DNA of 64,000 nt from Bifiguratus adelaidae. Lineage: Eukaryota; Mucoromycota; Endogonomycetes; Endogonales. The translations under genes and the position numbers were made by a program. The stretch spans positions 756,051 through 820,050 of the forward strand of contig MVBO01000001.1 in the NCBI GenBank assembly GCA_002261195.1. The letters run 5' to 3'. The notes under the pieces are model-generated. The model was not told the origin of the DNA, ran no database searches, and saw only the letters and a list, made by a program, of their open reading frames with translations. Shown here piece after piece: positions 11,285 through 22,113 of this stretch; the stretch's first letter is position 1; every line of letters starts with the position of its first letter.

Positions 11285-13806
11285 ATGTACAACATCACGC
11301 TGGAGGAGGTGCCTCCGAAGCGACCTCCTCGCACCATTCCCGTGAGGAAGAAGCTGCTAAGGAGACTAAGTATGGAGTGGAGGGACGAGAAAAAGTCACA
11401 TCTTGACAAGGTGGAATCCCCACAACTGTTACCCGGAATCTCGCCTGGTAGTCGTCCTAGTGCCAAGCTAAGTACCGAGCGGCGCTTACGGACGTCTGCT
11501 TCGTCTTCAGCTTTGCTAGACGCTGCGCAAAAGCCTCCTCCGCAAGATCCTCTGCCACCGACACCGGGCTTTACCGCTCGACCACAGGACAAGATGACAA
11601 CGTTTGACAATCCGACAATGCACTATCAGACGCCGCCTACCAGTCCTATTCCGTCTGGATCGACGGAACATGCGGCAAACCAGACCAAAGAGATGCATGA
11701 GGCCCGGAAACAGGTACCAACACCATTGCCTTCTCCCGTGCAGCGTTCCAATCCCATGGACGATGAGAGCGATGCCAAGAAGATAACACGACCACCGCCT
11801 ACGACTCCCGGGAAAGCGCTTGGCAGCATGACGAGTATCAAGAGTAACGAACCTCGGCGGTCATTACGATCCTCTTCATCGCTATCCTCACTTGTATCTC
11901 GAGAATTGTCGACAGAGCAATTGGAGGTGAATGGACGGCGTCGAGCCAGTACCACACCAGAACCTTCCGACAAGCTAGAAGTGTGGAAAAATCGCAACGA
12001 TGCTGCCGCGCTAGGATTTTCGAACAAACCTAGAGATCGATCGACCTTTAAAGGCTTGATGAACAAAGTCGCCGATATCTTTAGTTCGCAATCCTCGAAT
12101 CCTCCGACCTCGACTTCCTATGTCCGTCTGCGAAGATCATCCACGCTACCATTCAATTTCGGAAATGCAAACGCGCCAAAGGAGTTGGGCAACGCCAGCA
12201 ATATCTCGCTTCCATTCAATACCCGACATGTTACACATGTAGGCTTTGATTCGGAAACCAATGAATTCGTTGGTTTGCCTCGGGAATGGCGTGGCGTGCT
12301 TGAACAGAGCGGCATTTCAGCAGCAGAGCAAGCGCGCAATATGGATGCTGTGATTGACATTATTGGCTTCTACAAGCAAACGCAGCGGCGAACATCTTCC
12401 AACATGTTGCACAAGTTTGACAAGGCTACACCGCGTCAGCGGGGCACCTCGACCGCCTCCTCTTTAATGAGCCACGATGGAGCCCGGGAAGAAGGTTCCA
12501 ATAAGGTGGCAGTCGAGGAAGAAAAGGTTGAGGAGCCCAAGAAGATGGATCGAAAGCGATCAACATCACGGCAGCGCCCTACGTGGGTGAGTGTTCAGCG
12601 AAAGAAGAGCGCATCTTCATCCGATGAAAAGGATCATTATCACAACGTTGCATATGCGCCGACTCAAGAACAATCTCAGCAGGCTGGGAACATTATCATT
12701 CAACAAGGAGTCAAACCACAGCATATGCGACCACCACCTTCTCATCGACGACCTGATGAAGCTACACCACGAAAACGTCCAACACCTTCACACAAGACAG
12801 AGCTCAAGGAAGCGGAGATCCTCAAGACGCTCTCTGCCATTTGTATCTCTGGGGACCCTCATGGTGCTTATCAAGGCATGGACAAGATTGGGCAAGGGTA
12901 AGTAACCAATGTGAATCTCGGCGAACCACAATCTCACAATGATATTTAGCGCCTCTGGAGGCGTCTATATTGCTCGTGATCGAAAAACGCAGCAATTGGT
13001 AGCACTAAAGCAGATGCGTCTAGCAACCCAACCCAAGAAGGACCTCATCATCAACGAAATCATGGTCATGAAGTCCTCTCAACATGACAATATCGTCAAC
13101 TTTATCGATTCTTGGCTTTGGCAAGGTGAATTATGGGTTGTGATGGAGTACATGGAAGGCGGATCTCTTACCGAGATCCTGAGCAAGAGCTTGATGAGCG
13201 AACGGCAAATTGCTACAGTCTGCAAGGAAACCCTCGCTGGGTTACGCTTTTTGCATGCTCGTGCCGTGATTCATCGCGACGTCAAGAGCGACAATGTTTT
13301 AGTCGGCGCCTCCGGTGAGATCAAACTAAGTAAGTGCAGTGATTCAAGTGTGACGGATCCTGACATGTCTTTGTCTGCTCTTAGCTGATTTCGGCTTTTG
13401 CGCGCAACTCAATGAGCTCGAGTCCAAGCGCAATACTATGGTAGGCACACCGTACTGGATGGCTCCGGAAGTTGTCACACGCAAGTCGTACGGTCCCAAG
13501 ATAGACATTTGGTCATTGGGCATCATGGCGATCGAGATGGTGGAGGGCGAGCCGCCCTATCTGAATGAGAACCCACTCCGCGCCCTGTATCTCATTGCCA
13601 CCAATGGCACACCGACGCTCAAGGAACCGCAGGCGCTTTCAAGAACATTTAGGGACTTTTTGGAACGGTGTCTAGACGTGGATGTGGATCGACGATGGGA
13701 CACGAACGAGTTGGCTAACCATCCTTTTCTTGAAAAGGCATCCAATGGGCGGTGCCTCCTCCCACTCATTCGAGCTGCTCAAGAGCATAAAAACAGACAG
13801 CACTAG
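11285..13806 (+). CDS. p21-activated protein kinase (Ste20/PAK type)
   Basis: Ser/Thr kinase acting downstream of Cdc42/Rac in polarity and MAPK signalling. Exons 11285-12897, 12950-13329 and 13385-13806 give about 804 residues. The N-terminal half is a disordered Ser/Pro-rich region with PxxP stretches. A CRIB motif reads [16 protein letters not shown]. The C-terminal kinase has the glycine loop [18 protein letters not shown], the catalytic loop [19 protein letters not shown] and the activation segment [14 protein letters not shown]. There is no PH domain before the CRIB, so it is Ste20/Shk1-like rather than Cla4-like. The CRIB differs from ISxPxxFxHxxHVG in having Thr at the usual Phe position. 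The stop codon is 31 bp from that of the convergent MHR factor gene. Confidence 0.9.
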
Positions 13807-13837
13807 CATTTTACGCAATAATATACCCATTCTGTTT

Positions 13838-16078
13838 TTATTCCTCGTCCCAGGTGTCGATGGGTTCAATGTGAAACTCGTCCAAGGCATTCAAAAGTAC
13901 CTGTCCATAATCCACGTAGCCAGGTATTTGTCTCTTGAAGGCATCGGTCTGTTGCAACAGATACAAGGCCATCGCCAATACCCTGCGCGCATCATGCATC
14001 CACGAGTAAGCGCCTTCCACCGCATCTTCTTCGATCGCCCTATCCACCAAGCGCATTTGAGCCTCATTCAGACCTAGGGTCTGTCGTGTTTCGGCTAGCA
14101 AATCCATCATGGTGCCGCATACCTGATGCCATGTTCGAATATGTGGTCGACAATAGTGTTGTAATTGGCAAACGTAAAGAGCTCGGGTGATGGCCACCGC
14201 GAAATCGGTACAGGCGCGTATGGCGGAAAATGTATGAGGCGATGCGGCATCTTGGATCAGTAATCGTTTCATGCTGATCAAGGCCAGGTGTTTGCGAATA
14301 TTGATTTCGACCGCCCAGCTGGATAAGCGTGTCGCTGAATCCGTATCCATTCGATTGGCCTTTAAAAAGTCTGGTAGATGCGTGTACCATTGCTCCACAA
14401 TAGTATCGTAAAAGTTGATTTCGTCCAGCGAAAGTGTCCTTGATTCTTCGATGCGATCGGCATGCTTGCGTTCAATGTTTCGGAGTGCCATCTTGGCGTG
14501 GAAGTGGAATTGGATGTTTTGCCAGTCGACGTCGTTTTCATCGGGTAGTCTTTTGGTGAGGATCAGCTGGTCGAATTGTTCATATGGGACAAAGGGCATG
14601 ACTTTGCAGCAATCGTTGTTGAGGTTAAAGTCCCACCAAGCTCGCCGTTCCATCTCCAATGCGAAGCGTTCTTGCGGATCGGTTGTGGTCTCCTGTACAC
14701 TTTGGCTATGCACCTTGTCGTGAAGGCCCATAGCACTGATGAAGCGCCCAGCAAGTTGGTGAAGAGTAGGATGTCGTTCGGCTGTGCAGCCAAGCATAAA
14801 TACACAGAGGATCCAAAGCGTTTCATAACACATGTCGTCAAAGAGTTCCTCAAAAAGCGTCCAAGCGCGTTGTCTAAAGTACATTTCGAGAGGTTTGATG
14901 GATTCAACGGTCGAGAACCGTTCTTCCGATTGATGGATGAGGAGCGTATGTCGCGCCCATGCTGCGTTCCGCTGAGCAATCAACCCATAAACTGAAACCG
15001 ACTTACCGGCCACAATTACATTGAACAGTGCATCGCTTGTGGGATCAGAAGATCCTTGAAGGCGTTTCAAGACGGTGGTTCGGTGCAGCAACGGGTGATA
15101 TCCGTTGCCGCACACCAGATATTGTCGAACGATCGTTTCAATGATGGCGTTTAGAGGAAATGTTGCATTTGCAGCCGAATAAAGTGGTGGTATTACGACC
15201 AGTTCTAACGCGTCCGTGTCGGTCACTAGCGTCACTGCATCTCGTGGACCACACAGCCCAGAATCGTAGGCATCCCGAGTGTACGCCCTCACGGTGTACT
15301 TTGCGAGAATGTTGCGGTTAATCTCGAGGCTATTGGTTCGTGGCGACGATGAAAAGATCTGCTCGTCGCTTTGCTCTGCATTTTCATTCCGCTTTGCAAG
15401 GTCAAGATCAATGTCCGGCAGCTTGATGGCCCCGCCACTCAAGAATGCAATCAACGAAGCCAGTGTCGTCTTGTAGTCACTCATCCTGCTGATATCGAGA
15501 AATATGCGTGTGCCAAAGGGAGTCTCTGACAACGTCCACAAAGGCGCATTTCCTGCTTCTGTCGGTGCGCCAATGGCCACTTGTCGGTCGGCTTTGGATG
15601 CCAGTACGCTTGATACGACGACATAAGGTGGATGTTCCATGCTCATGGATGTGGGAATATAGAGTTTTGGAGACGTCTGTTCCTCCTTGATGTCCTTATG
15701 CTTGCCATCGTCCCCATCTGAGCGAGCGTATTGGGCCGGCTGATCAAAGGATGGCTTTCGTGAAGGCTCGGCTTGGTGGCGAGGCCATTTGGTCTTTGGT
15801 GGCCGTCCCATGAACTTGTATGCTCCAGTGGGCCCATTATCGACCAAAAACGGTATGCCGTCTCTGCCTTCTTTGACGTCGCTCGGTGTCGTGACCTGCC
15901 ATGTATCGTCGCATGTTCCCATAGAGTCAAACTCGTCAGGCGTAAAATTTCGGAATAAGTACGTTTCGTCCGGTCGATCATGTTTATGTCGTGGTCTTCG
16001 TAACTTTTTAGCCGGCTGCCATTCCTTCACCTTGATGGTAGCTTCACCGACTTGTGAACACCTACCGGGGTATGGCAT
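13838..16078 (-). CDS. Fungal transcription factor, middle homology region, no visible zinc cluster
   Basis: A single open frame of about 746 codons. Residues roughly 280-600 resemble the fungal-specific transcription factor domain (middle homology region) found behind Zn2Cys6 clusters: an NATFPLNAIIETIVRQYL stretch, a helical block ending CYETLWILCVFMLGCTAER, GRFISAMGLHDKV and the ERRAWWDFN motif. The expected CX2CX6C cluster is absent both from the N-terminus and from the 160 bp before the divergent PPR gene. The N-terminus instead has a basic patch KKLRRPRHKHDRP and an AT-hook-like MGRPPKTKWPRH. The first in-frame ATG (16078) was chosen, but a 5' exon cannot be excluded. Target genes are unknown. 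Confidence 0.7.
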   Translation of the reverse strand: MPYPGRCSQVGEATIKVKEWQPAKKLRRPRHKHDRPDETYLFRNFTPDEFDSMGTCDDTWQVTTPSDVKEGRDGIPFLVDNGPTGAYKFMGRPPKTKWPRHQAEPSRKPSFDQPAQYARSDGDDGKHKDIKEEQTSPKLYIPTSMSMEHPPYVVVSSVLASKADRQVAIGAPTEAGNAPLWTLSETPFGTRIFLDISRMSDYKTTLASLIAFLSGGAIKLPDIDLDLAKRNENAEQSDEQIFSSSPRTNSLEINRNILAKYTVRAYTRDAYDSGLCGPRDAVTLVTDTDALELVVIPPLYSAANATFPLNAIIETIVRQYLVCGNGYHPLLHRTTVLKRLQGSSDPTSDALFNVIVAGKSVSVYGLIAQRNAAWARHTLLIHQSEERFSTVESIKPLEMYFRQRAWTLFEELFDDMCYETLWILCVFMLGCTAERHPTLHQLAGRFISAMGLHDKVHSQSVQETTTDPQERFALEMERRAWWDFNLNNDCCKVMPFVPYEQFDQLILTKRLPDENDVDWQNIQFHFHAKMALRNIERKHADRIEESRTLSLDEINFYDTIVEQWYTHLPDFLKANRMDTDSATRLSSWAVEINIRKHLALISMKRLLIQDAASPHTFSAIRACTDFAVAITRALYVCQLQHYCRPHIRTWHQVCGTMMDLLAETRQTLGLNEAQMRLVDRAIEEDAVEGAYSWMHDARRVLAMALYLLQQTDAFKRQIPGYVDYGQVLLNALDEFHIEPIDTWDEE

Positions 16079-16245
16079 GCTGTCCAACTAAAACAGCGCT
16101 ACCCTTCCACAACCAATAAAAAGTGTTGCAAACGTCGTATAAAGGCTGTATTCCGTCAAAGAGCACCCTCCTGGAAGCAGATAGAGAGTGCAAGGCGCCC
16201 GAGTGTTTCAAGAGTTGCCTCACAAACTCTGCGCCTAAGAGCAAA

Positions 16246-18309
16246 ATGTGGGGAAACCGCCTAAAAAGGAAACTGGCAAAAAGTTTGCTGCAACATGCTT
16301 CGCTTCACACTGCGGCGCATTCCAACGCTGCAGGTACGCTGGGCGAGTCGAAAAAGGTGAGTGGGAGGGCAGAGGATGGCTTGTATGCTGCGGAATGTTG
16401 AACATGTCAAACCGTGTAGTCGTTTGGCCAAAGAGACGAAAAAGGTGCGACAAGAGATCAGGACGTTGGAACATCAGGTGGAGAGGCAACAGAAGGCTAG
16501 AGAACAGCATGAAGGAGTAACAGATCAAGACATTCAAGATATTTATGCCAATCTTTCAACGCCACTTGCTTCAAGGCCGAAGAAGGCGCTACCGACGGAT
16601 TTCTTGCAGGACTTGAAAGGGCGGTACATCGATACTCGTGGCTTGACGAAAGCGGACGAGCAAACGCTTTTGGGAGCCCAAACAGCCTTGACCGAGTTGC
16701 AACACAAGGATGCTCCCGGCATTGCGGATTATAATGCCGTCATTTATGCCAACGTGAGTTTTTCAGCCTGCAACTTTCTGTGTGGTGATTGTTGACGCTC
16801 TGCGCACAGGCATTGTCAGCGCGGCCAAACGAAGCTCAGCAAGTCGTGGATTTGATGAAGGTGAGTATGCGGTTATTCTCCATGCCTTCTTGAACGGAAA
16901 TTGACTGGAGATACGGTAGCAACAAGGCCTACAACCTACACTGCAATCATATAATCATCTCTTGGATGCCTTTGCTAACGCTGGTGACCTAGCTGGCGCC
17001 GCATCCACATTTAAAAGCATTCTCAAGCAACATGTACAACCGGACACCTACACCTACAGCGCCCTCATCAAAGCTACGCTTGCTCATGGAAAGCTGAATG
17101 ATGCATTTGCCCTATTTGAGCAAATGAAAATCACCCATCCTGTTCCTTCGCAGCCCATTTTCGCCTTGCTGATCAAGGGATGCCTACAACAGGGAGATAT
17201 CAAGCGAGCATGGGGCGTCTTTAACAACATGCGACTCAAGTACCACCAGCCGGATGAAGTCACATATACGCTCATGTTGCACGCGTGCGCCAAGGTACGT
17301 AGCTTCTCTTTGCGATTAATGGTGCCCTGGTGCTCATATGGGCATGATTCAGAGTGGTGAGGTAGAACGCGCCATCAATCTCTTTTCAGAAATGTCGGCT
17401 GCCAACCTTTACCCCACCGACGTGACCTTCAACACCCTCATCCACGCTTGCGCCAAACGACCAGACTATGTTAATGAAGCGTTTGCCTTTGTTGAGGAAA
17501 TGCAACGGATCCACCAATTCGAGCCTGATTTGGTCACCTGGAACACCCTTCTGATGGCGTGTGCCCAAATTGGTGACTTGCCTCGTGCCAAATCCATTAT
17601 CGCTCACCTGCTCACTCAGAACCTACAACCGAATGAACGAACCTGGTCTGCGCTTTTCCAATGTTACTCCCGCTTCAGACCTGCCCATACACCTCAACCC
17701 ACATCCTCTCAACTACCTGGTTTGGTCCTTGATACCGATGCCTGGATCGACCATGTCCCAACTTCCAAAAAGAACCTCCTCCAGGAAGTCCAAGCCCTCT
17801 ACGACCGTGAGAAATCTCAACTCAACACCCCCGCGCTTAATGCCTACTTGGCCGTCTTCATCCGACACCGCACCTTTCACAAAGCCATGCACATTTATCG
17901 GCATGCATTTAGCGACCGAGACGCCCACACTTACCACCATGCACTTCAATTGGCCTATGCCGCCAAAGATGCCCAATTTGCCCGTGACGTATGGCGGGAT
18001 GCCGGGCAGCTGGATACCCTATCCTTGACGCCGGACGAAGCGCATGCCCTTGAATACGGTCGCACTCGCTGGATGATCAATACGTTGGCGCGATGTGAAG
18101 ACGTTGAAGGTGCGTTAGACATCTTGGAAGAGTACACCCAGCGCACGGGTACAAAGCCAAAGCTCTTGCATGTGCAATTGGTCTATCAAAAGAGCAGAGA
18201 ATCTGAACGACAGGATTGGCAACGACGCCTCTTGGCATGCTGTGAAGAAAAAGTAGGTGCACTGGCAGAACGACAAAAGCGACTCAAGGCCAAGTGGGGA
18301 ACCTGGTAG
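16246..18309 (+). CDS. Pentatricopeptide repeat protein, probably mitochondrial
   Basis: RNA-binding PPR protein, likely acting on mitochondrial transcripts or rRNA. Proposed exons 16246-16382, 16420-16753, 16810-16860, 16920-17294 and 17353-18309 give 617 residues. The first 30 residues, MWGNRLKRKLAKSLLQHASL onward, form a basic, acid-free amphipathic presequence. Tandem 35-residue repeats follow, for example TLQSYNHLLDAFANAGDLA, PDTYTYSALIKATLAHGKL, PDEVTYTLMLHACAKSGEV and PTDVTFNTLIHACA. A helical C-terminal region ends AERQKRLKAKWGTW. The first intron (37 nt) was chosen because it restores frame; a stronger-looking donor at 16361 does not. The stop codon is 3 nt from the stop of TRK1 on the other strand. 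Confidence 0.83.
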
Positions 18310-18312
18310 ATG

Positions 18313-20391
18313 TTATTGGTGTACATTATTTACAATAGACGGCAGTATGCCTTGCATGTTTCGACGTGTATTGGACCGTCGAAGTTCGTAATCCTCGCTT
18401 TCCAATTGATGCATCGCCTCGGAGGGCAAGAGTACACTCCGATCGATGGCAGCAGGTAACCCACGGTGTCGACCCCGAATCATAATGACACACAGGATCA
18501 CTTTACAGGCGGTCGTCCATTGGCCCGAAAATGAGAATGTCGTATTCGGATAGCCAAAGCTTATACCGACATTGGCAAAGGCACTGACGGTTTCGAATAT
18601 AATGGCAAAGACACTGAAATTGATATCTTGAGCGATACGCGTTGATTCAATTGCGCAAATCAGAAACAAAGCCAAAATGATCCATCCGATATCCGAAGTA
18701 AGCTGGTGCCTGATTTGAGTCATTACGAAAAAGTCGGGAGCCTTCAAGAAACTAGTCCTTTGCCGTTCTGGCGTGCCCAGATTAGACAAGAAGGTCGTGG
18801 TTCGGGAGAGACTATGTGCGAAATTGGAGCTAACGGAATTAGTTCGAGTAAAGGATGTGGAGAGATCCTTTTCGTCAAATTCCGTATCATCATTGGCATC
18901 ATAAATACCAAGAGACCGTTGCTCGTAAATGTTGGTATGGCGAAGGGAAATAGTGACTGGATATACGGAAATGTACATGCTGAGCACATAGAGCACCAGG
19001 ACACCTTGATTCAAGGCGGACAAATTGACCACGGCAAATCCTCCTGTTCGGGTCGCGAAGGCCTGAAATAGACCGTCCATGATCCGATATCCCCATGGTA
19101 TCATGGTGACGGCGGAGTTGGTGAGATTAAGGACAAGAAAGAAGAAAAGCTCGGCGCAGGTCAAGATGATCAAGACAACCAACAGCCACCAGGTTTGTCG
19201 CGCTGGAAACAAGGTAGTAAAACATCGACGTGGGTGATCGAGCAAAAACTTGTAAACGTCGCGTTGTACAGCATATTTTTCGGGTAAAGTCCGCCATAAG
19301 GTCCAAAGGATGAGGCGGAGAGCCAAGGCGTATCCCGTATTGCCAAACACAATGAGGATGCTCATGAAGATCAGAATCACCAGTGCATTTTCAAACGGGA
19401 CCATATTGGCATTAACGAGACTGAAACCGACATTGTTGAAGGCGCTGACGGAGATGAAGAAAGAAAACCACCATGGATCCGGACTTCCGGGTTGACTAAC
19501 CAGCACTCCAGTCCAATAGGGTGAGCAAGCCAGCCATAATCGAAGGATCAACGCCACACCGACTTGCATGACCACAAAATAAATACCCACAACCCACTCG
19601 AGTGTCCGCAATGCTCCATACTCAGCCCCGCCAAGTTGCTGTCGTTCCGCTTCAGTCAAGGGTCGTGAAATGATGGAACGCTGCGACAGCATTGAGATAC
19701 CCGTCACTGAGCGCGTCAATGCAGGCTCAGCCTCAGAGACCGTCGTCGCTTCTCGACGCTGCCGCAATTGATTCGCATGGTTGCTGACATCGGGTGTAAA
19801 GGTGATTTTGGTGTCTTTTGGTTGACCCTGATAACTGTTGGTCTTCCTATCGTCTGTCTGCGTTTCAGATGACGCTTCCTCCAGCGCTTGATCCACATCC
19901 CGATCCACATCATGATGTAATGTGTCCTGTTCCCTCTCTCCAGAAGCTGTCGCCCCATTTTCCCTCCCTGTGTCCTCCCTCTTTGATGGCTCTGTCGAGG
20001 ATAGTCCAGACCGTCGATGCCGTCGTTGTTCCAGCCGTCGCCGTCGCAAGTCGCGCACAATCTGCTCAAATTCCTTCTCAAACCAATGCCGCCGTATCCT
20101 GACGATAAACCCAGAGATGAGCACTTGAGATCCCAACAGCATCAAGACAAACAAGAGGAACTGCTGGTAAAAGGAGAGTTGCGAGAGGTCAATGGTGTTT
20201 AGACCCGTTAAAGAGATGGCCGATGCACTAAAGAAGAGCGCATCGACATAGTTGAATGGATAGTTATCCCCAGCTTTGATGCAGAGCAGACCCGAGAAGA
20301 CAAAGGTGAGAGTGATAAAGTACGTATAGTGAAGCTGTAGAAAGTGAAAGTGTCGCCGATAAAACTCCTGCGCCTTTGTCCATACACCCAT
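18313..20391 (-). CDS. TRK1: Trk-type potassium transporter
   Basis: Plasma-membrane potassium uptake protein of the Trk/Ktr/HKT superfamily, 692 residues in a single exon. The four membrane-pore-membrane units are visible through their pore-loop glycines: ASAISLTGLNTIDL (unit 1), VSAFNNVGFSLVNANM (unit 2), FATRTGGFAVVNLSALNQG (unit 3) and TVSAFANVGISFGYPN (unit 4). A long charged cytoplasmic loop, rich in Arg and Glu, joins units 1 and 2 (residues about 110-250), as in fungal Trk1/Trk2 though shorter than in yeast Trk1. The motif VIMIRGRHRGLPAAIDR near the C-terminus is typical of fungal Trk proteins. It is intronless among intron-rich neighbours. Confidence 0.93.
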   Translation of the reverse strand: MGVWTKAQEFYRRHFHFLQLHYTYFITLTFVFSGLLCIKAGDNYPFNYVDALFFSASAISLTGLNTIDLSQLSFYQQFLLFVLMLLGSQVLISGFIVRIRRHWFEKEFEQIVRDLRRRRLEQRRHRRSGLSSTEPSKREDTGRENGATASGEREQDTLHHDVDRDVDQALEEASSETQTDDRKTNSYQGQPKDTKITFTPDVSNHANQLRQRREATTVSEAEPALTRSVTGISMLSQRSIISRPLTEAERQQLGGAEYGALRTLEWVVGIYFVVMQVGVALILRLWLACSPYWTGVLVSQPGSPDPWWFSFFISVSAFNNVGFSLVNANMVPFENALVILIFMSILIVFGNTGYALALRLILWTLWRTLPEKYAVQRDVYKFLLDHPRRCFTTLFPARQTWWLLVVLIILTCAELFFFLVLNLTNSAVTMIPWGYRIMDGLFQAFATRTGGFAVVNLSALNQGVLVLYVLSMYISVYPVTISLRHTNIYEQRSLGIYDANDDTEFDEKDLSTSFTRTNSVSSNFAHSLSRTTTFLSNLGTPERQRTSFLKAPDFFVMTQIRHQLTSDIGWIILALFLICAIESTRIAQDINFSVFAIIFETVSAFANVGISFGYPNTTFSFSGQWTTACKVILCVIMIRGRHRGLPAAIDRSVLLPSEAMHQLESEDYELRRSNTRRNMQGILPSIVNNVHQ

Positions 20392-20421
20392 CAGTCACCT
20401 TTTTATGGAGGGCACTAAACT

Positions 20422-21873
20422 TTACATGACGCGACATCCAACGCGTTGTGTTCTAAGCAATCGTATCCAATGGACAATCAACTGCACTCTGGCGTGGATA
20501 GAGTCAATGGCTAGTAGTCGATAGCGCTCTTCCTCAGGGACAGGCAAGAGAGCGGCCATCCACCAGGAAAAGAGACAGGGATCGATGGGCATGTCACCGT
20601 AATAGCCAGAGAGACGTTGAAGGAGCCATGGGGCAGACATGGTACGTAGCTCGGTAGCGAAGGCGCGAGAGTAGTAGATCATGTCTTGGGTACTCATGGC
20701 ATGCTGGGCTATGGCTTGTGCTTCTCGCGTCGCTTCTTCCTCAGGTGTAATGTCTTCAATGCGTTCGACATGCGCAGTATAATAGCCTTGATGGATGCGT
20801 CGGCTCTTGACCCGGAATCGCCAGGATCCTACGGTTTCGACCAGAGAGCGACCGTCAGAGGTCAATTCAAGCCGTCGAATCTCGAGCATGGTGCCGTATT
20901 CTCGAAAGGGTTCGCCGCCCGTGCCGGGTAAGCAGAGACCGAACCGTCGTCGATTAGAATCAATGGTATGCTGGAGCATGCGTTTGTATCGATCTTCAAA
21001 GACATGTAATATACAGGGCATGTTGGGAAATGCCAGAGAACAGATAAATATGGGAACTTCGGTGAGTTCGTTGGTGGTGGATTGCGCGATCGCCGCCAGA
21101 TGACGTTGCTGGTGCTGTACAGGAAAGATGGTTTGGATGATGGTGGAAAGGGTTGAGGAGATGGCGTGTTGTTTAAAAAACTTGTAGCCGGGAATGAGTT
21201 GCCGGCATGTGGGACAATAGGGTCCATGATCGATGGTGCGAAGGAGACATTCCTGACAAAAGGTGTGCCCACAGGGGGTGATGACGGGATCGTAGAAGAG
21301 CGAGAGACAGACGTTGCAATCAAGCTCATTCATGAGCTCTTCATGCCATGTTTCTTCCGTATCCGACTCTGAGCTGTAGGATGCCCACAGGGGATCTCCA
21401 AAGCCATTGGAATGTCTGGAGTAGATGGATAGATTGTCATCGTCCGAGTCGCTATCAGACTGAATGGAGAGCGTATGATGGAACTCTTCGTCTGTCACCG
21501 TGTCACTATCGGATTCAAAGATGGGCGGTTTGGTGAGTCGTTTGATACGTTGTGAATGGCGTTCGATGATGTCGCGTTTCGACTTGCTTGCGAACGCCAA
21601 TAGTTTGCATAGAGTCATGTCTGGCATGACATCCTTGACGAAGAGGTGAGAGGTATGTCTACAGGCGCGAACGGGACAGGTGAAGCGCCAGGCGCTGTCG
21701 GGATGGAAAGCTGGTAAACATGCCTTGCAGAGGGTGTAGCCACATGACAAGGTGACGGGTTCAACGAGAGGCGAGCGACAGACGGCACAGACGAGTAAAG
21801 AGGTGAGTGTTCTTAGGCCTTGAGCACTGTCATCCGGTCGTTGAATCACGACCGTCTTCTTTACACGCTGCAT
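20422..21873 (-). CDS. crgA: Two-RING plus LON-domain protein, CrgA/LONRF-like
   Basis: Predicted E3 ubiquitin ligase of the LONRF type, about 483 residues, single exon. A first RING-like motif runs CAVCRSPLVEPVTLSCGYTL to CPVRAC; the usual CGH is CGY, so one zinc-binding His is replaced by Tyr. A second, canonical RING reads CNVCLSLFYDPVITPCGHTF and CPTC. A LON N-terminal (PUA-like) domain follows: VPIFICSLAFPNMPCILHVF, FREYGTMLEIRRLEL and GSWRFRV. The protein ends CRVM, a possible CaaX prenylation box. RING, LON and a C-terminal isoprenylation motif together recall CrgA of Mucor circinelloides, a light-dependent repressor of carotenogenesis. The symbol is by architecture and is tentative. 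The first in-frame ATG was used as start. Confidence 0.75.
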   Translation of the reverse strand: MQRVKKTVVIQRPDDSAQGLRTLTSLLVCAVCRSPLVEPVTLSCGYTLCKACLPAFHPDSAWRFTCPVRACRHTSHLFVKDVMPDMTLCKLLAFASKSKRDIIERHSQRIKRLTKPPIFESDSDTVTDEEFHHTLSIQSDSDSDDDNLSIYSRHSNGFGDPLWASYSSESDTEETWHEELMNELDCNVCLSLFYDPVITPCGHTFCQECLLRTIDHGPYCPTCRQLIPGYKFFKQHAISSTLSTIIQTIFPVQHQQRHLAAIAQSTTNELTEVPIFICSLAFPNMPCILHVFEDRYKRMLQHTIDSNRRRFGLCLPGTGGEPFREYGTMLEIRRLELTSDGRSLVETVGSWRFRVKSRRIHQGYYTAHVERIEDITPEEEATREAQAIAQHAMSTQDMIYYSRAFATELRTMSAPWLLQRLSGYYGDMPIDPCLFSWWMAALLPVPEEERYRLLAIDSIHARVQLIVHWIRLLRTQRVGCRVM

Positions 21874-22113
21874 GGACGTTGGCGCTATGGTGGAGCCATG
21901 GAATGCTGAGGTGTGAAATGTCAAGGTTTTGGAACCGTGGACGAAAGACAAGACACAGAGAGAGACAGAGAAGAGTCAGGGGGAGTGTAAAGTATAGACG
22001 TGCAGAGGCGATAGGCAAGAAAAGAGCAACAGGGTCAAAGCGTAACCCCACCCACGGAACGTTGACCCAGGCACCTGGCGCGTAAACACAAGGGGGAAAG
22101 CATCGTGATCGAT

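Noticed and set aside
15000-15040. Possible 35-nt intron inside the MHR factor
   Set aside because: The splice ends exist but the length is not a multiple of three and removal destroys the downstream conserved frame.
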